64,000 nucleotides of DNA from Scalesia atractyloides. Taxonomy: Eukaryota; Streptophyta; Magnoliopsida; Asterales; Asteraceae. How positions within the stretch are numbered: position 1 is the first letter of the stretch; each line of letters starts with the position of its first letter. The notes under the pieces are model-generated. The model was given only the letters and a program-made list of their open reading frames with translations. It was not told where the DNA came from and made no database searches. This document shows positions 32,501 to 42,317 of the stretch, one piece after another. Location: NCBI GenBank assembly GCA_947069175.1, contig CAMTDV010000028.1, positions 66,696,157-66,760,156 of the forward strand. Direction: 5' to 3'. The position numbers and the translations under genes were made by a program.

Positions 32501-35099
32501 TAGACACGAGATTTACGTGGTTCGGTCACAGTGTGTAACCTACGTCCACGGGGGCAACTAGGGTTTGTATTTTTATTAAGTGATAATGTTTACAAGTACA
32601 AGAGATATATTTATAGGCTAGAATTAGGGTTAGTCCCTTGCTAAACAAGTAACTAAACATCTAGGCCTAAAACACTTAAAGCCCATTAGGGTTAGGGCCG
32701 GCCGTACCATTTTCCTTCTTCTCTCTAATTCTTGACTAGCCTTAATGGGTTGGGCTGAAGACAACATCTCCAACACCAAATTTGCCGCTCAAAAAATTGG
32801 TATATATGTGTATATATTAGGTATATATGTGTATATATTACTTGCATATTTTCTATGATTTGCTCAAAGTTTGTGCCTAAACTTGAAAATTATTCCTTGA
32901 ATCATCCCAAAGTTGAATTCTTGCAACCAAACTCACAAACAAATATTACTTGCATATTTTCTATGTTTTGCTCAAAGTTTGTGCCTAAACTTGAAAATTA
33001 TTTCTTTAATCATCCCAAAGTTGAATTCTTGCAACCCAAGGCAATAATAGGTCAAAATACTTCTTTTGGAAAGCAAACTTATACAGAATTCAAGAAATTT
33101 ATTCTCGTTTTTTGTTGATTATCTTTACTATGTAATCCCAGTTTCTTCAATACCTTGTATGCCATAGCTTGGTTTTTTTTTTACTCATGATGATTGTATC
33201 CTTCTAAAAGACCGCTTTTGGCATGTCAATTGCTGTATCATGAACTGTTGTACTATTTTCTAACAGATTTGACTCCTCGGTAAAAATAATGGCATAGTGA
33301 TACATGTTCATTATTTCTGGAAGCACTTACCACGTTGTCAAGCATATCATACAACATCATGTTATGCTGTAACGTGAGTTTAGAGTCAACAATAATTAGT
33401 GGGTCTTTTCTTTTATACGTATTTACAAGTGTTTTCCTATATACTAGAGTAGTGAGTTAGTTGTTTTTTTTTACTTCAAGTTTTGGTCAGTATCTATTTA
33501 GTTTGTAAACCTATAAAGTCAAGTATGTCTTAATATTTTGTTATGAATAAAAATACAGAAAATTGCTCCAAATAAGTGTTTTTGTTCTTCTCTAATTTCT
33601 TGGGAGATTGACCATCTCGAATAGGTCGTATCACAAAGTGATCAATAAATAGTTTATCAACCAAGTACCAGCTTAGCAGATCATTTATGATTTGTTGGAC
33701 CAATTTCTCTTTATTATGTTTGTTCATGAATATCTTGTTAGATTTTTTTTTTTTTGCACATTTATGGACTTATCCACTGTATTAGTTGTTCTGTAAGAAA
33801 AAGAACTCGGTGATCTCGCCTATAAAATTGAAGTAGAAAGCAGAGAATTATGTAAAGATAGTGAGACTCTATGCAGTTCAATATTATTTTGGTGGACAAT
33901 TGTTATGCTTGAGTAAATTTAATCTACCAAATAACAACCAATATGTGTTTTGGTAAATGTCGAGCGAAAAATATTTGTGTAGTGTGGATTTGCACAACTT
34001 TTTAACGAGGTGTCAGATGCTGTGTAGGGAAAGGGTGAACACCTTTTTGCCTTTTTGTTATTATTGTTGCCTGGGTGTGCAACCTTCTTCTCTATGTTCT
34101 TATATTTTTACTACTTCGTTCTTCATTCTGTTTTTTTGGGAAAAAAAAGATTTGATATACATACGAGAAAACGGAATTGATAAATTGATGATCCTCTTTG
34201 AAAATAATTATAACATGCAAATGTGTTAAGCTTGCTATTTTTTTCACATCAACAGAGACTATCAATCTTCTTTATTGATTTTGAGATTATCTTTTTAACT
34301 TATGTGGAACTGTGTCTCACCCACCACGATACACCGTTGATTTTATATCTGTCTGGATACTCATATAGGCATTACTTGGTAATTCCTGTGGAGCACATTT
34401 CAACAGTCAAGGACCTCCAAAGGAGGACACAAGACTATGCTTTGGGTATTTTTTCTCTAATATAGCAATCAATAAAGTTTTTTACCCAATTTCCCAGATA
34501 TATTTTGATTCCTTTTTTTTTCTTCTAGTGTTTTGAGTCTAGTTTATCTTGTTTCTCCAGTCAGTCACATGTTAAACGTGGGACAGACGTTGCTAAGCCA
34601 AGATGCACCTGATTCCATTCATTGCAGGTAATTAATTACCAACGAATATGTGTGATTTACTTCGCACTACAAATTACAGAAGCCCTAGAGCACCTGATAA
34701 GTGATAACCACAACAGTTTACAAGTTGTAACCACACTTATGAACGGACTATCCGAATGCCACGTTGGTTTAAGCCTTGAGAGCATAATGAGACAAATAAT
34801 GTCAAATTATTTTCCCTTGACTCAGATTCGGGTTTCATCAGCCACCCTTCAACAGTGTCAACCATCTCCACCTTCACTGCTTGGCACTTCCATATATACC
34901 CAGGTGTGAATACTTTGTTCTCTTTCTGATCGTTTATCAGCCCCCCCCCCCCCCCCCCTCCCCAAAAAAAATCCGAAAAACAACCAATTTAACCTTTCAA
35001 ATATTAAAAATCAGGTGGAAAAGGGTGAAATACTCGTCGTTGGGACCGCTAGGTGGATTTATCGAAGCCCATAAACTGTTGGATAGATTAAAGCCATAA
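26540..35099 (+). CDS. HINT4: Histidine triad nucleotide-binding protein 4 (HIT family), 6 exons
   Basis: Exons: 26540-26617, 26712-26758, 34369-34445, 34561-34627, 34826-34903, 35015-35099. All introns are GT-AG and phases agree. The protein is 143 residues, within a few of the Arabidopsis protein. Visible parts: CIFCQIARS at the N-terminus, VVAFRDINPSAFRHYLVIP, VEHISTVKDLQRR, and the catalytic histidine triad HLHLHC in FNSVNHLHLHCLALPYIPR, ending GPLGGFIEAHKLLDRLKP. Known role of the family: hydrolysis of AMP-linked nucleotides; plant HINT4 is reported as adenylylsulfate sulfohydrolase/phosphorylase acting on adenosine 5'-phosphosulfate. ATG 26540 (MAAASPSS) fits the family; an in-frame ATG at 26480 would add 20 residues. 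Intron 2 is 7.6 kb because of the copia chimera at 27639-32775. No stops or frameshifts found. Confidence 0.93.
27639..27966 (+). mobile_element. Left (direct) copia LTR
   Basis: 328 bp, TGTTGGAGATG to AATCCTAACA. It contains TATAAATATATC (about 27800) as a likely core promoter. It is near-identical to the inverted LTR 32447-32775. Confidence 0.9.
27969..27980 (+). other. Primer-binding site, initiator tRNA-Met type
   Basis: TGGTATCAGAGC lies two bases after the LTR end. It is complementary to the 3' end of initiator methionine tRNA and standard for plant copia elements. The inverted arm has the same site with one change (TGGTATCGGAGC, 32433-32444). Confidence 0.9.
28407..29290 (+). pseudogene. 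Copia gag and protease, interrupted
   Basis: Start ATG at 28407 (MTDDGKVRIEKFDGKNFGCW). Gag continues with AIDKKAMSTIRLTLSMNVGY and VFLRELVNTRMKEGSSVIEH, then the CCHC knuckle CWNCDEHGHFRSQC (about 29090) and the protease motif WIMDSGASFHAT. A TAG stop at 28548-28550 replaces a Trp codon that is still intact in the inverted arm. A frameshift lies near 28930 and a TGA at 29287-29289. Confidence 0.85.
29291..30760 (+). pseudogene. Copia integrase region, interrupted
   Basis: The pre-integrase motif LWHQRLGHMSEKGMKML (about 29610) is followed by CEPCILGKKKR. The integrase core has FIDDSTRKVWVYFLK, SDNGGEYISKEFTDYC and PGTPQQNGVAERMNRTLCER, giving the D, D, E series. A variable acidic C-terminal region and RRSTRVSKPPNKYNP complete it. 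Frameshifts occur near 29830 and 29925. Confidence 0.88.
30761..31694 (+). pseudogene. Copia reverse transcriptase, truncated at the inversion
   Basis: Motifs: WEHAMKDEMSSLDKNKTW, RYKARLVVKGFQQKKGVDY, FSPVVKMTTIRLVLSIVAAE, QLDVKTAFLHGDLDEDI, SLYGLKQAPRQWYIKFD and the catalytic LLLYVDDMLIAGSD (about 31350). The frame shifts near 30960, 31300 and 31460. It ends at AVGSL, where normally YAM and RNase H follow; instead the inverted arm starts. Confidence 0.88.
31695..32775 (-). mobile_element. Inverted 5' arm of the copia element (gag start, leader, primer site, LTR)
   Basis: Reverse complement of 27639-28713. The LTR is 32447-32775, the primer-binding site 32433-32444, and the gag ATG at about 32007. 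The arm has an open gag start through AIDKKAM where the direct arm has a stop. Its innermost bases CTAACTCCC are where the two orientations join; CTAA is also what the direct reverse transcriptase would have next, suggesting a 4-5 bp microhomology at the switch. Confidence 0.9.
32836..33044. repeat. 108-bp tandem duplication in HINT4 intron 2
   Basis: Two copies start at 32836 and 32944 (TATTACTTGCATATTTTCTA...), ending near CTTGCAACC, with few differences. It lies 60 bp right of the copia chimera and has no coding content. Confidence 0.85.
33045..34368. other. Remainder of HINT4 intron 2
   Basis: AT-rich intron sequence with no supported gene or recognised repeat. The splice acceptor TCATATAG precedes exon 3 at 34369. 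Confidence 0.6.
34941..34963. repeat. Poly-C run in HINT4 intron 5
   Basis: Eighteen C, one T, four C, in the last intron, followed by A-rich sequence. It is a homopolymer and a likely site of length error. Confidence 0.9.
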
Positions 35100-35589
35100 A
35101 TCATAATCAAGTATCAACCCACCCTCATTAGAAACCATATCCAGGTATCATTTATTACTATATTTGGGGTTAGGCTTATGTCACACCCCCGACCCGTAGC
35201 GGAAATGGTGATCGGGGCATGATTGGGTTTTCATCAAAGCTCATGACATTTGTTATAATGTTTCATATTTATTATTACAATTTAAAGGAGAATCATTACA
35301 ATCAATCATACTAGTACAACATGTTCTATACATTTTTCAAGACTTCATTATTTTTCTTCTATGGCAATTTCCTATGTGTTCCTTGCTTCAACCTGTCCAC
35401 CTGTATCATGTGTAAAAATGGTTTTTGGGTCAACAAAAAGTTGGCGAGTGAATCCTATGAAAACATTTAAACGTGTTTATTGAATCAATTATAAAATAAA
35501 GTGCATAACCACATATGAGTAAATGTAGATGTAAATTTATTCACAAAACACATAATATTAAATATTACACACACATACACCAAATGATT

Positions 35590-35755
35590 GTTTTTGAGGC
35601 ACGCGTTGTTCAACTCGTCTCCCACGAGGAACTGATGGGCCTAATGAATGATTTTTGAGGCACGCGTTGTTCAATGAACTGATGGGCCTAATGAATGTTT
35701 TTGAGGCACGCGTTGTTCAACTCGTCTCCCACGAGGAACTGATGGGCCTAATGAA
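35590..35755. repeat. LTR minisatellite with GGCACGCGTTGTTCAA core
   Basis: Three copies of a unit of about 45-58 bp containing GGCACGCGTTGTTCAA and AACTGATGGGCCTAATGAA; the middle copy lacks an internal CTCGTCTCCCACGAGG. It is at the same LTR position as 4546-4712 but unrelated in sequence. LTR copy a begins inside a similar repeat (1-40). Confidence 0.8.
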
Positions 35756-36235
35756 TAATTTGCACACAACTTGACAATATGTAATACATCACAACAAACA
35801 ATATTTACATTCTAAGTTTAGATCATAATATGGTATAGCACAAGTTTGAATAGGCGAAATAATTTAAGCGACACATGATACACCCCAAAACATGAATAAA
35901 AAGGGGAGTTTGTAAGAATTCACTCACAATGGTTGCGTTTTCTTGGATTGATGATGAATGCGCACGAATTTGGATTTAACCACGAGAGAAACTAACCTAA
36001 ATAATAACATAATGGTTCGGTAAATAAATGGTTTTATTTGAGATTAATAATTTTAATTCATAACCTTAATAGGATTTCTAGATTTATTTTTGTGAGTTTA
36101 AGGACATTTTCTAACTTTAAAAATATTATTTTTAAGTATTTTTAAATAATTTTCTGATTAAATAAATAAATAAATAAAATGTTGACCGTTGACTTTGACT
36201 GTTGACCGGTCTGATTGTGTTTATTATGTGCGCTG

Positions 36236-36810
36236 AGTGAGGTTCGAACTCGTGACCTCCCGTACGCGTGCACGCAGCTCTACCAACTGAGCTACGTGTC
36301 TAACCCGAAATATTTCTGTTTTTAATTATACTTATATACTATTTAGATTTATTCAGAAATCATTTATTTTAAAAAATTTGTAATTATGTCGAACCGGTGC
36401 ACATAACAGGATTCGAACTCGTGACCTGTGGTTTAACTTTGCACACAGTCCACCGCTGGACTGTGTGTCTAACCTGGTTAAAATACTGATTTTAATTATA
36501 TTTATGTATTATATGTTTTGTGTTATAAAAATGCTCGGTTAATATAAAGGATTCAGCATTATGTATGGGACTCGAACTCGGTATCTTCGCAGTACAAATG
36601 CACACAGTCAACCACTGGACTGTGTGTCTAACCTGATACAAATCCCGTTTTTAATTATACTTATAAACTTATTACATGTTTCAGGATTTGGCTTTTATAT
36701 AAAAAGAGTATATTATTTCAGTGGATCGGAACACAAACAGAACTCGAACCCGGGACGTATGCTTTATAATCGCACACAGTCCACCGCTGGACTATGTGTC
36801 TAACCTGGTT
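36236..36810 (-). repeat. Array of four tRNA-like units (A-D) in the solo LTR
   Basis: Unit ends lie at about 36305, 36473, 36634 and 36806, spacing 161-172 bp. Unit A: box A TAGCTCAGTTGG and AGTTCGAACC. Unit B: perfect 11-bp hairpin CACACAGTCCA/TGGACTGTGTG with loop CCGC (36442-36467). Unit C: hairpin with a 9-bp stem (36601-36626). Unit D: AACTCGAACCCGGGAC, i.e. box B GGTTCGAGTT on the minus strand, and a hairpin with one mismatch (36772-36798). Linkers share TTTTTAATTATATTTAT-type sequence. No acceptor stem pairs. Confidence 0.7.
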
Positions 36811-37547
36811 AAAACATCATGTTTAAATATACTTATTTTCTAGGCAAAACTTCATCTTCTTCCTAAAGATTACCCAGAAACCAAAAATCCGACTGTTATC
36901 TTTATCTAATCGATTCTGATTACTGGTTTACGAATTAACGGAATTAAATATGAACGTAAAAGGTTTTAAAGGTTCATACCCTCTGGAGAACAGCACTTTG
37001 ATGATTCCAGTGACCAACTCCGGCGAGTTCCAATTTTTTTCCGGCGAAGCTTGACTTGCGACAGAGGCTTTACAGGGAGTTTGAGGTGAGTGTGGGTGAC
37101 TTCTGTCGAAACTCTAACAGTCCTATTTTTAGAGTAAGGCAATAATGGAATAGATTCGGTTTTCCGGCGAGGTTCCGACGACTCGGAACAAAACTGATGG
37201 CCAAACTTTAACAGAAACTTCCGAGAGATGATCGAGTGGGTGTGTGCGTTCAGACTGGGAAGCGAATGGGTTTGTATTTATAGTGTTATGTCCAACAAGG
37301 ATTTTCAGTTTCAATTTTTAAAGGCCGCTGATTTCTCTCGGTTTTCAATTCAATTGATTCTGGTTTTCAGTTATAACTGATGTTGGAAATCAGTTACACT
37401 CGTTTAATCATAAGGAAAACGTCAATTTGGGTTGATTGCAAAAGTTTAGTTTTCGTCAGTTACCGGTATTTTTGCGAATTTGAACTTGCAGGTTTTTATG
37501 TTTGTTTCTATATAAAACTAAATTGCTTTCTGGTTATTACCAAATGT

Positions 37548-37616
37548 GTGTGTAGCGCAGTGGTGTGTGTTGCGTGTGGGTTCGATGGAGACCCGGGTTC
37601 GAAACCCGGCTATCCT
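37548..37616 (+). repeat. tRNA-like module E in the solo LTR, best preserved promoter boxes
   Basis: TAGCGCAGTGG (37554-37564) fits the tRNA box A consensus exactly. CCGGG-TTCGAAA-CCCGG forms a perfect T-arm with box B GGTTCGAAACC. The A-to-B distance, about 40 bp, is in the range used by Pol III. A TTTATTTTTTTT run follows within about 20 bp and could end Pol III transcription. Confidence 0.6.
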
Positions 37617-37806
37617 ATTTATTTTTTTTATTCAGTATTTCTTAGAAATTTTAAATTCTAGTTTTTAAATTCTAATATATTTATTAATTATGTATCGTTT
37701 AGAATTAATTTGGGCGATAAATATACAACGAAAAATTATAACTGGGTATTCGATTAATAACGAAGCGGGTTTGGATAACCCGGTTTTTTACGGATGTTAC
37801 AGCTTA

Positions 37807-40800
37807 GGTTAGTCCAACCCAAACACCAGAAAGCCTCACATGTATAGTGAGTGTTGCACCTATGGACAGCTCATGCAGAGTTTAATGTTGTACTACAGAT
37901 AATGATGTTTATGTAGCTTTATTAATGTTAACATCATACCATATGTGGTACACATCCTAGTTCCTTCTTTTTTGGTCATTAAACCGTGATCGTTATCGCT
38001 TTTGGAGCTTTTGTTTTTATGCATGCACATATGATATGTGGAGTCTTTGGTGTTAGCAATTCTTTGTCATAAAATTTGTGGTAGGGCTTTGTTCTTCCAA
38101 CTTTAATTTCACATAGTATCACATGTATGGCGTGTAAATGCACACAGGTACAGCTCATACCGGCTAATGCAAGGTATTGTTTGGTCACAAAAGGGTTGGT
38201 CCTTATCAGCTTGGAAACTGGTAGCTCTTAAATGGTGTATGTAAAAACGTATATTTAGCATTTGATTGGAAATTTGAAGAAAAGAATGCACAACTTTTAC
38301 AAATAAAGGTTTTAACATTTTTTTCCAAATAAGGATTTCAACAAAAAGAATTAAAGTCTCCCCTCCCAGCCTTTTGACCCCACCACCACAACCTTTGTTA
38401 CCGTCACTACCAAAGTCGTCTGTGTTTCTGTCTAACGTTGTTAAACAGGTCGTGTTTGTGGGATAGAAACGAACACGATTCAAAAAATCAAGTCAGACAC
38501 ACCAAACCGAACATCACTTATGTATTTGAAACAAACGCAACCTTTTTAACCTGAACTTTTTTCTACGTATTCTACTCAACTTATATTATGTACACCAAAA
38601 TAATATGACACCAAAATATTATATGACATCAAAAGGTACAAATTTTCACCGACACAAGTTTTCAATATTTTATTTTGAAGTGGCCCCACTAAATATAAGG
38701 CAACATGTTTTCCATTTCATTTTTATCCCACTTGTTGAAAAATGACATTTTGAAAAAATGACATTGAGAATGATATCTTCACATTTTTTGAATAACGAAA
38801 TGAATGTGCATTTTCAAAAATCAAGAAGTTGGATTTTTAAACTAAAGCAACTCCATGCTCATCGAAATATCTCATTTTCATTTGAGGTGTAGCATAAATA
38901 ATGTCGAATGCTCCTACAATATCGATATCAACAAACATATATCATAAAAATTAAAAGGTAGTATTAAGATCAAATACATGAGAAGTGAAGGAAGATTTTT
39001 TTCTATTTACTTAAACATAATGTTTAATTGCAAAATATTAAAAAAAATATCAAGTATTTACTCTGGTAAAGTAATCACATAATTACTCTTCTAGTGTAAA
39101 GACACAATAAAAGTATATCAATATACAAAATAATTTATAGAAACACTTCATGAATTGCAAATTACTAATACTATAAAAAGGCCTGCATTATATGGAAGTT
39201 CACACCCCCTCACTAGTAAATTAAGTTCCGTTCAATATTTAATTTCATACCAATTAAACGGAAAACCAAATCGACACTCTTTAATACCAAACACATATTC
39301 GATTCTCGGTTCGGTTTTGAACCAAAACTGAATTGAGTTTTCGGTTCCATAAATCCGAATTCACTACAAATAAACTTTGTTTAAGTTTTGCATTTAGCCC
39401 AAATCCAGTTATAGTTTTCGCCTGACTCAATCCAGTTACAAATAATGCTTATTTGATAATTTGGTTTATTATGCTAAACTGAAAATTCCCTTATAACCTT
39501 ACCGGTGACCGCTATACCTTAAAACTTAACAAACAGTAGTTCAACTATCTTCTCATCTACCTATGCAAACTTGCAATGTAGTATAATAAAATGCTGAAAA
39601 GGGCTTTGGTCACATAGTAAAAGATTTCAAGAAAGCTACAACAAGAAAGTTGATGATAAAAATCACTCGAAGGCATATTCTATGTAGAATTCCACCTAGT
39701 AGAAATATCTTCAACCATAATATTTTTTTTAATGAAGAGATGATTTACCCTAGAAATGCTCGGAACCTAATTTTCTTACTTGTGAACCCTTGATATCGTA
39801 AAAAGGTGGGATTCTATGAAAACGATTGCTTAAAATAAATTTCAAAACTTGTACGACAAAAGAAAAGGCAAACGAGAACATAATCTATCGATCTATCAGG
39901 GTGCGAAGAAGATATTTTATCCGGTCGATGGCAAATTTGATTAGAGATGAACAGGGTCCGGGTTGTAGACGAGTGGGATTGGCTCATTGGCATACTATAC
40001 ATGAATGAGTCGTGAAGAAAATGAAATGAAGTCGATGATTCTTTTCTCTTTTGGACCACTAGCCCACTACACTTGAAAATTAATCTACCATATTCTACTA
40101 TTCTAGTCCCCCATTTTCACTTTTACTTTTAAGCTACAACTCTAAATATTGACACAATCTACCTTGAATATATAATCCTTTAGAAACTAAGTGGGTCAAG
40201 CCGCCCCCACGATCACAACCTGTTTATCTAAATGGGTTTGTGGGTTAATGACCTGACCCTTTTAACAAAAATTAAAACAAGTTTCACGTTAGGTTCACAT
40301 TGTGTTTTCGTGTTGTAATCTGTCGAAAATCCAAACCCCTATCGTTCCCACCATCTCTTTTGTCACCACGACTATAGCTATCACAATCGCCACCACCACA
40401 TTTACCTCCTTCGTTCCCACCCCCAAGCAACACTATCACTACATTTGCCACCACCCATTCATTGACGCCACCATCGGGCGTGCAACTACCATGCCACCTA
40501 CACCCCTACTTTCCCGAGCACCGACGCAACCACCGCCTCTACTATCATCGCCACAAGTGTTACCGCCACCATATTCCAATAACTTAAACAAAATTCTTAA
40601 CCACACATGATTAACCAAGTGCATCATACATTCTAATTCTTTTGAAACATTCCAATGGTCCCCTATTCATATGAAAGTTTTGAATTTCAAATCTAATTCA
40701 GTTATATTATTCAAGTTGCTTCAAAAAGAATTTTGTGAGCTAAATATTGAGAGCCTTTGAAATTGGAACTTTGAAATCAACAAAATAACATGATTGGTTG

Positions 40801-40850
40801 AACAATGATGCTTTTGGAATTGAAATGAATTCCCATAAATTTTTCTAAGG
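37807..40850. other. Gene-poor spacer
   Basis: AT-rich sequence without a supported gene. A Pro/Thr-rich open frame at 40302-40610 is low-complexity (CCACCACC repeats) and not believed to be coding. Strings such as CGGTTCGGTTTTGAACC (about 39305) look like debris of old non-autonomous elements. Confidence 0.5.
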
Positions 40851-41240
40851 GGTCATTTGGTTAGTAAAATTTTTTTAAAGGAATTGAATTTTTGAAAGGA
40901 TTTGGAATTTGATAGAATTTGAATTAATCCATCAAACTTTTATTGTATTTGGTTGATATATTTATAAATGGAATTTGATAAATTTGAGGATAAATATGAT
41001 GAAATATATGGTATATTTGGTAATTGGATTGCGTTTCATTGGAAAATTGAAATTCAATGAAATTTTAAATTCTATTAGGGTATGAAGGATTCTTATACGT
41101 AGGGGTAGCCGCTATCCCTTGGCGCTCTGGCGGTAGGGTAAATTTTTGGAAAAAAAATTGACGTTTTTTCGATTCCGTTACCTTTTTTTATAAAACGTTA
41201 CCCCTACGAATATTTTCTAGATCCGCCACTGTCTACAAGA
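40850..41240. mobile_element. MITE debris, including an hAT-type fragment
   Basis: 40851 onward has AAGGGGTCATTTGGTTAG, a common start of AT-rich plant MITEs. 41100-41236 matches the small hAT element at 62000-62154: GGGGTAGCCGCTATCCCTTGGCG near the start, a matching central GACGTTTTTTCGATTCCGTTACC, and CTAGATCCGCCACTG at the right end. The left hAT terminus CAGGGGCG is missing, so this copy is truncated. Confidence 0.55.
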
Positions 41241-41815
41241 ATCAATGCAAGTATTGTTTATCGATCGAATGAGCATGTTTTAATTTTAGATTACGTAATT
41301 CATCTCATTGATTATTTATTATACAATAGATGGACGATGGTAGAATAAGGAGGTATGATATTTGCAACAACTCTGCTTATGTATGTGGACTCCATTTAAA
41401 GGACAAATCGAATATATGGTCCAACAAACGTTTGGAAGTTTGGAAGAAAGTCATATATAGCAGGAGGGACATGAGTTTTGTCACTTTGTATTATGTGTTA
41501 TCATTTGGCGTAGGCTTTGGTAGAAACTACTCGAAATGAAGCCACCATTGCAACGAAAACGACGTTGATACCTTCAACATTCCTATTATTTGTACGTCTC
41601 AAAAAGGAATGTATGCACTTTGATTTGAATAACAATTTTATTATTATATATACAGAGTCGAATTTAATACAAAACCAATTTTAAGTAGATTATTGTCAGA
41701 ACCACATAGCGAGTTATACATTTATACATAGTGTGTGGAACACAATCACATGTGGTGGGAGATAGAAAAACCGTCTTGTGCATCACATTTAAATCAATCT
41801 GTATAATTATTCATG

Positions 41816-42052
41816 TGACACCTCGACCGAGTTTCGCATCGCTCTCCCATCTCAAATATCACCAACGTGATTTGGGCACAACAGTTACGCATGACAGCAT
41901 GAGATAAGAACTCTGAAGCTAAACGTGTTCAGATGGGGTAATCCTTATCCGAGGATGGTGTCCTTGGAAGTCTCCAATCTACACCTAGACAACAAAAAAC
42001 AAATCTGTAAATTGTATCGAACAAAGCAGATAATATTAGTTGGTATTAGAGA
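41816..42052 (+). mobile_element. Cassandra-like TRIM LTR carrying 5S rRNA-like sequence, with primer site
   Basis: Within GTGACACCTCGACCG... to ...GATAATATTA lies 41907-41975, which follows plant 5S rRNA from AGAACTCTGAAGCTAAACGT (box A region) to GAGGATGGTGTCCTTGGAAG (box C region). Just after the LTR-like block comes TTGGTATTAGAG (42033-42044), a one-base variant of the initiator tRNA-Met primer site. A 5S-like core in an LTR followed by that site is the definition of Cassandra TRIMs. The left end and the 3' LTR were not identified. Confidence 0.65.
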
Positions 42053-42317
42053 GAGATATGTTTCTCGTAATTGTTTAATTAAAACTGTTATGTATATTAT
42101 TTTATATATCATATTGCTAACCATATAAAATGCGAATTAGAAAATGTTTGAAGTATTGTATTTTGTGTTAGGTGAAGAATGATTAGGAGGAAGGTTGATG
42201 ATAGAAAAAAAAAATATAGATTTAGGGAAGGGCATGTACCACCAAATGATTGTTTGGAACTAGTTCGAGTGGTTTTGCAAGCAGGGCATGAAAAGGATCG
42301 GTGTTAATGCATGGAGA

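Larger units (their letters stand above)
27639..32775 (+). mobile_element. Ty1/copia chimera with inverted LTRs in HINT4 intron 2
   Basis: The left part is a normal plus-strand copia element from LTR (27639-27966) through gag, protease, integrase and reverse transcriptase to about 31690. There, in place of the rest of the reverse transcriptase, RNase H and a 3' LTR, the sequence switches to the 5' end of the same element in reverse orientation (31695-32775: gag start, leader, primer-binding site, LTR). Both outer ends are therefore the 5' LTR terminus TGTTGGAGATG. The flanks GATAA and CCAAA do not form a target duplication. This is not an insertion product of a normal cDNA. Confidence 0.9.
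35179..37801 (-). mobile_element. Solo Tekay-type LTR (LTR copy d), target duplication GCTTA
   Basis: It runs TGTCACACCCCCGACCC to GGATGTTACA, 2623 bp. It is flanked by GCTTA on both sides (35174-35178, 37802-37806), with no internal region, so it is a solo LTR produced by LTR-LTR recombination. It starts only 80 bp after the HINT4 stop and so may supply or disrupt the 3' untranslated region of that gene. It carries four tandem tRNA-like units plus module E, the largest set in the window. Confidence 0.95.

Noticed and set aside
33957..34465. Separate small genes upstream of HINT4 exon 3
   Set aside because: They lie in HINT4 intron 2. The second frame only appears long because it runs into true exon 3 at 34369.
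40302..40610. Proline/threonine-rich protein gene
   Set aside because: The frame is made of CCACCA-type low-complexity sequence, with no start context, no partner exon and no family resemblance.
41907..41975. Functional 5S rRNA gene
   Set aside because: The 5' third of 5S is absent, several conserved positions differ, and the flanks look like a TRIM LTR with a primer site.
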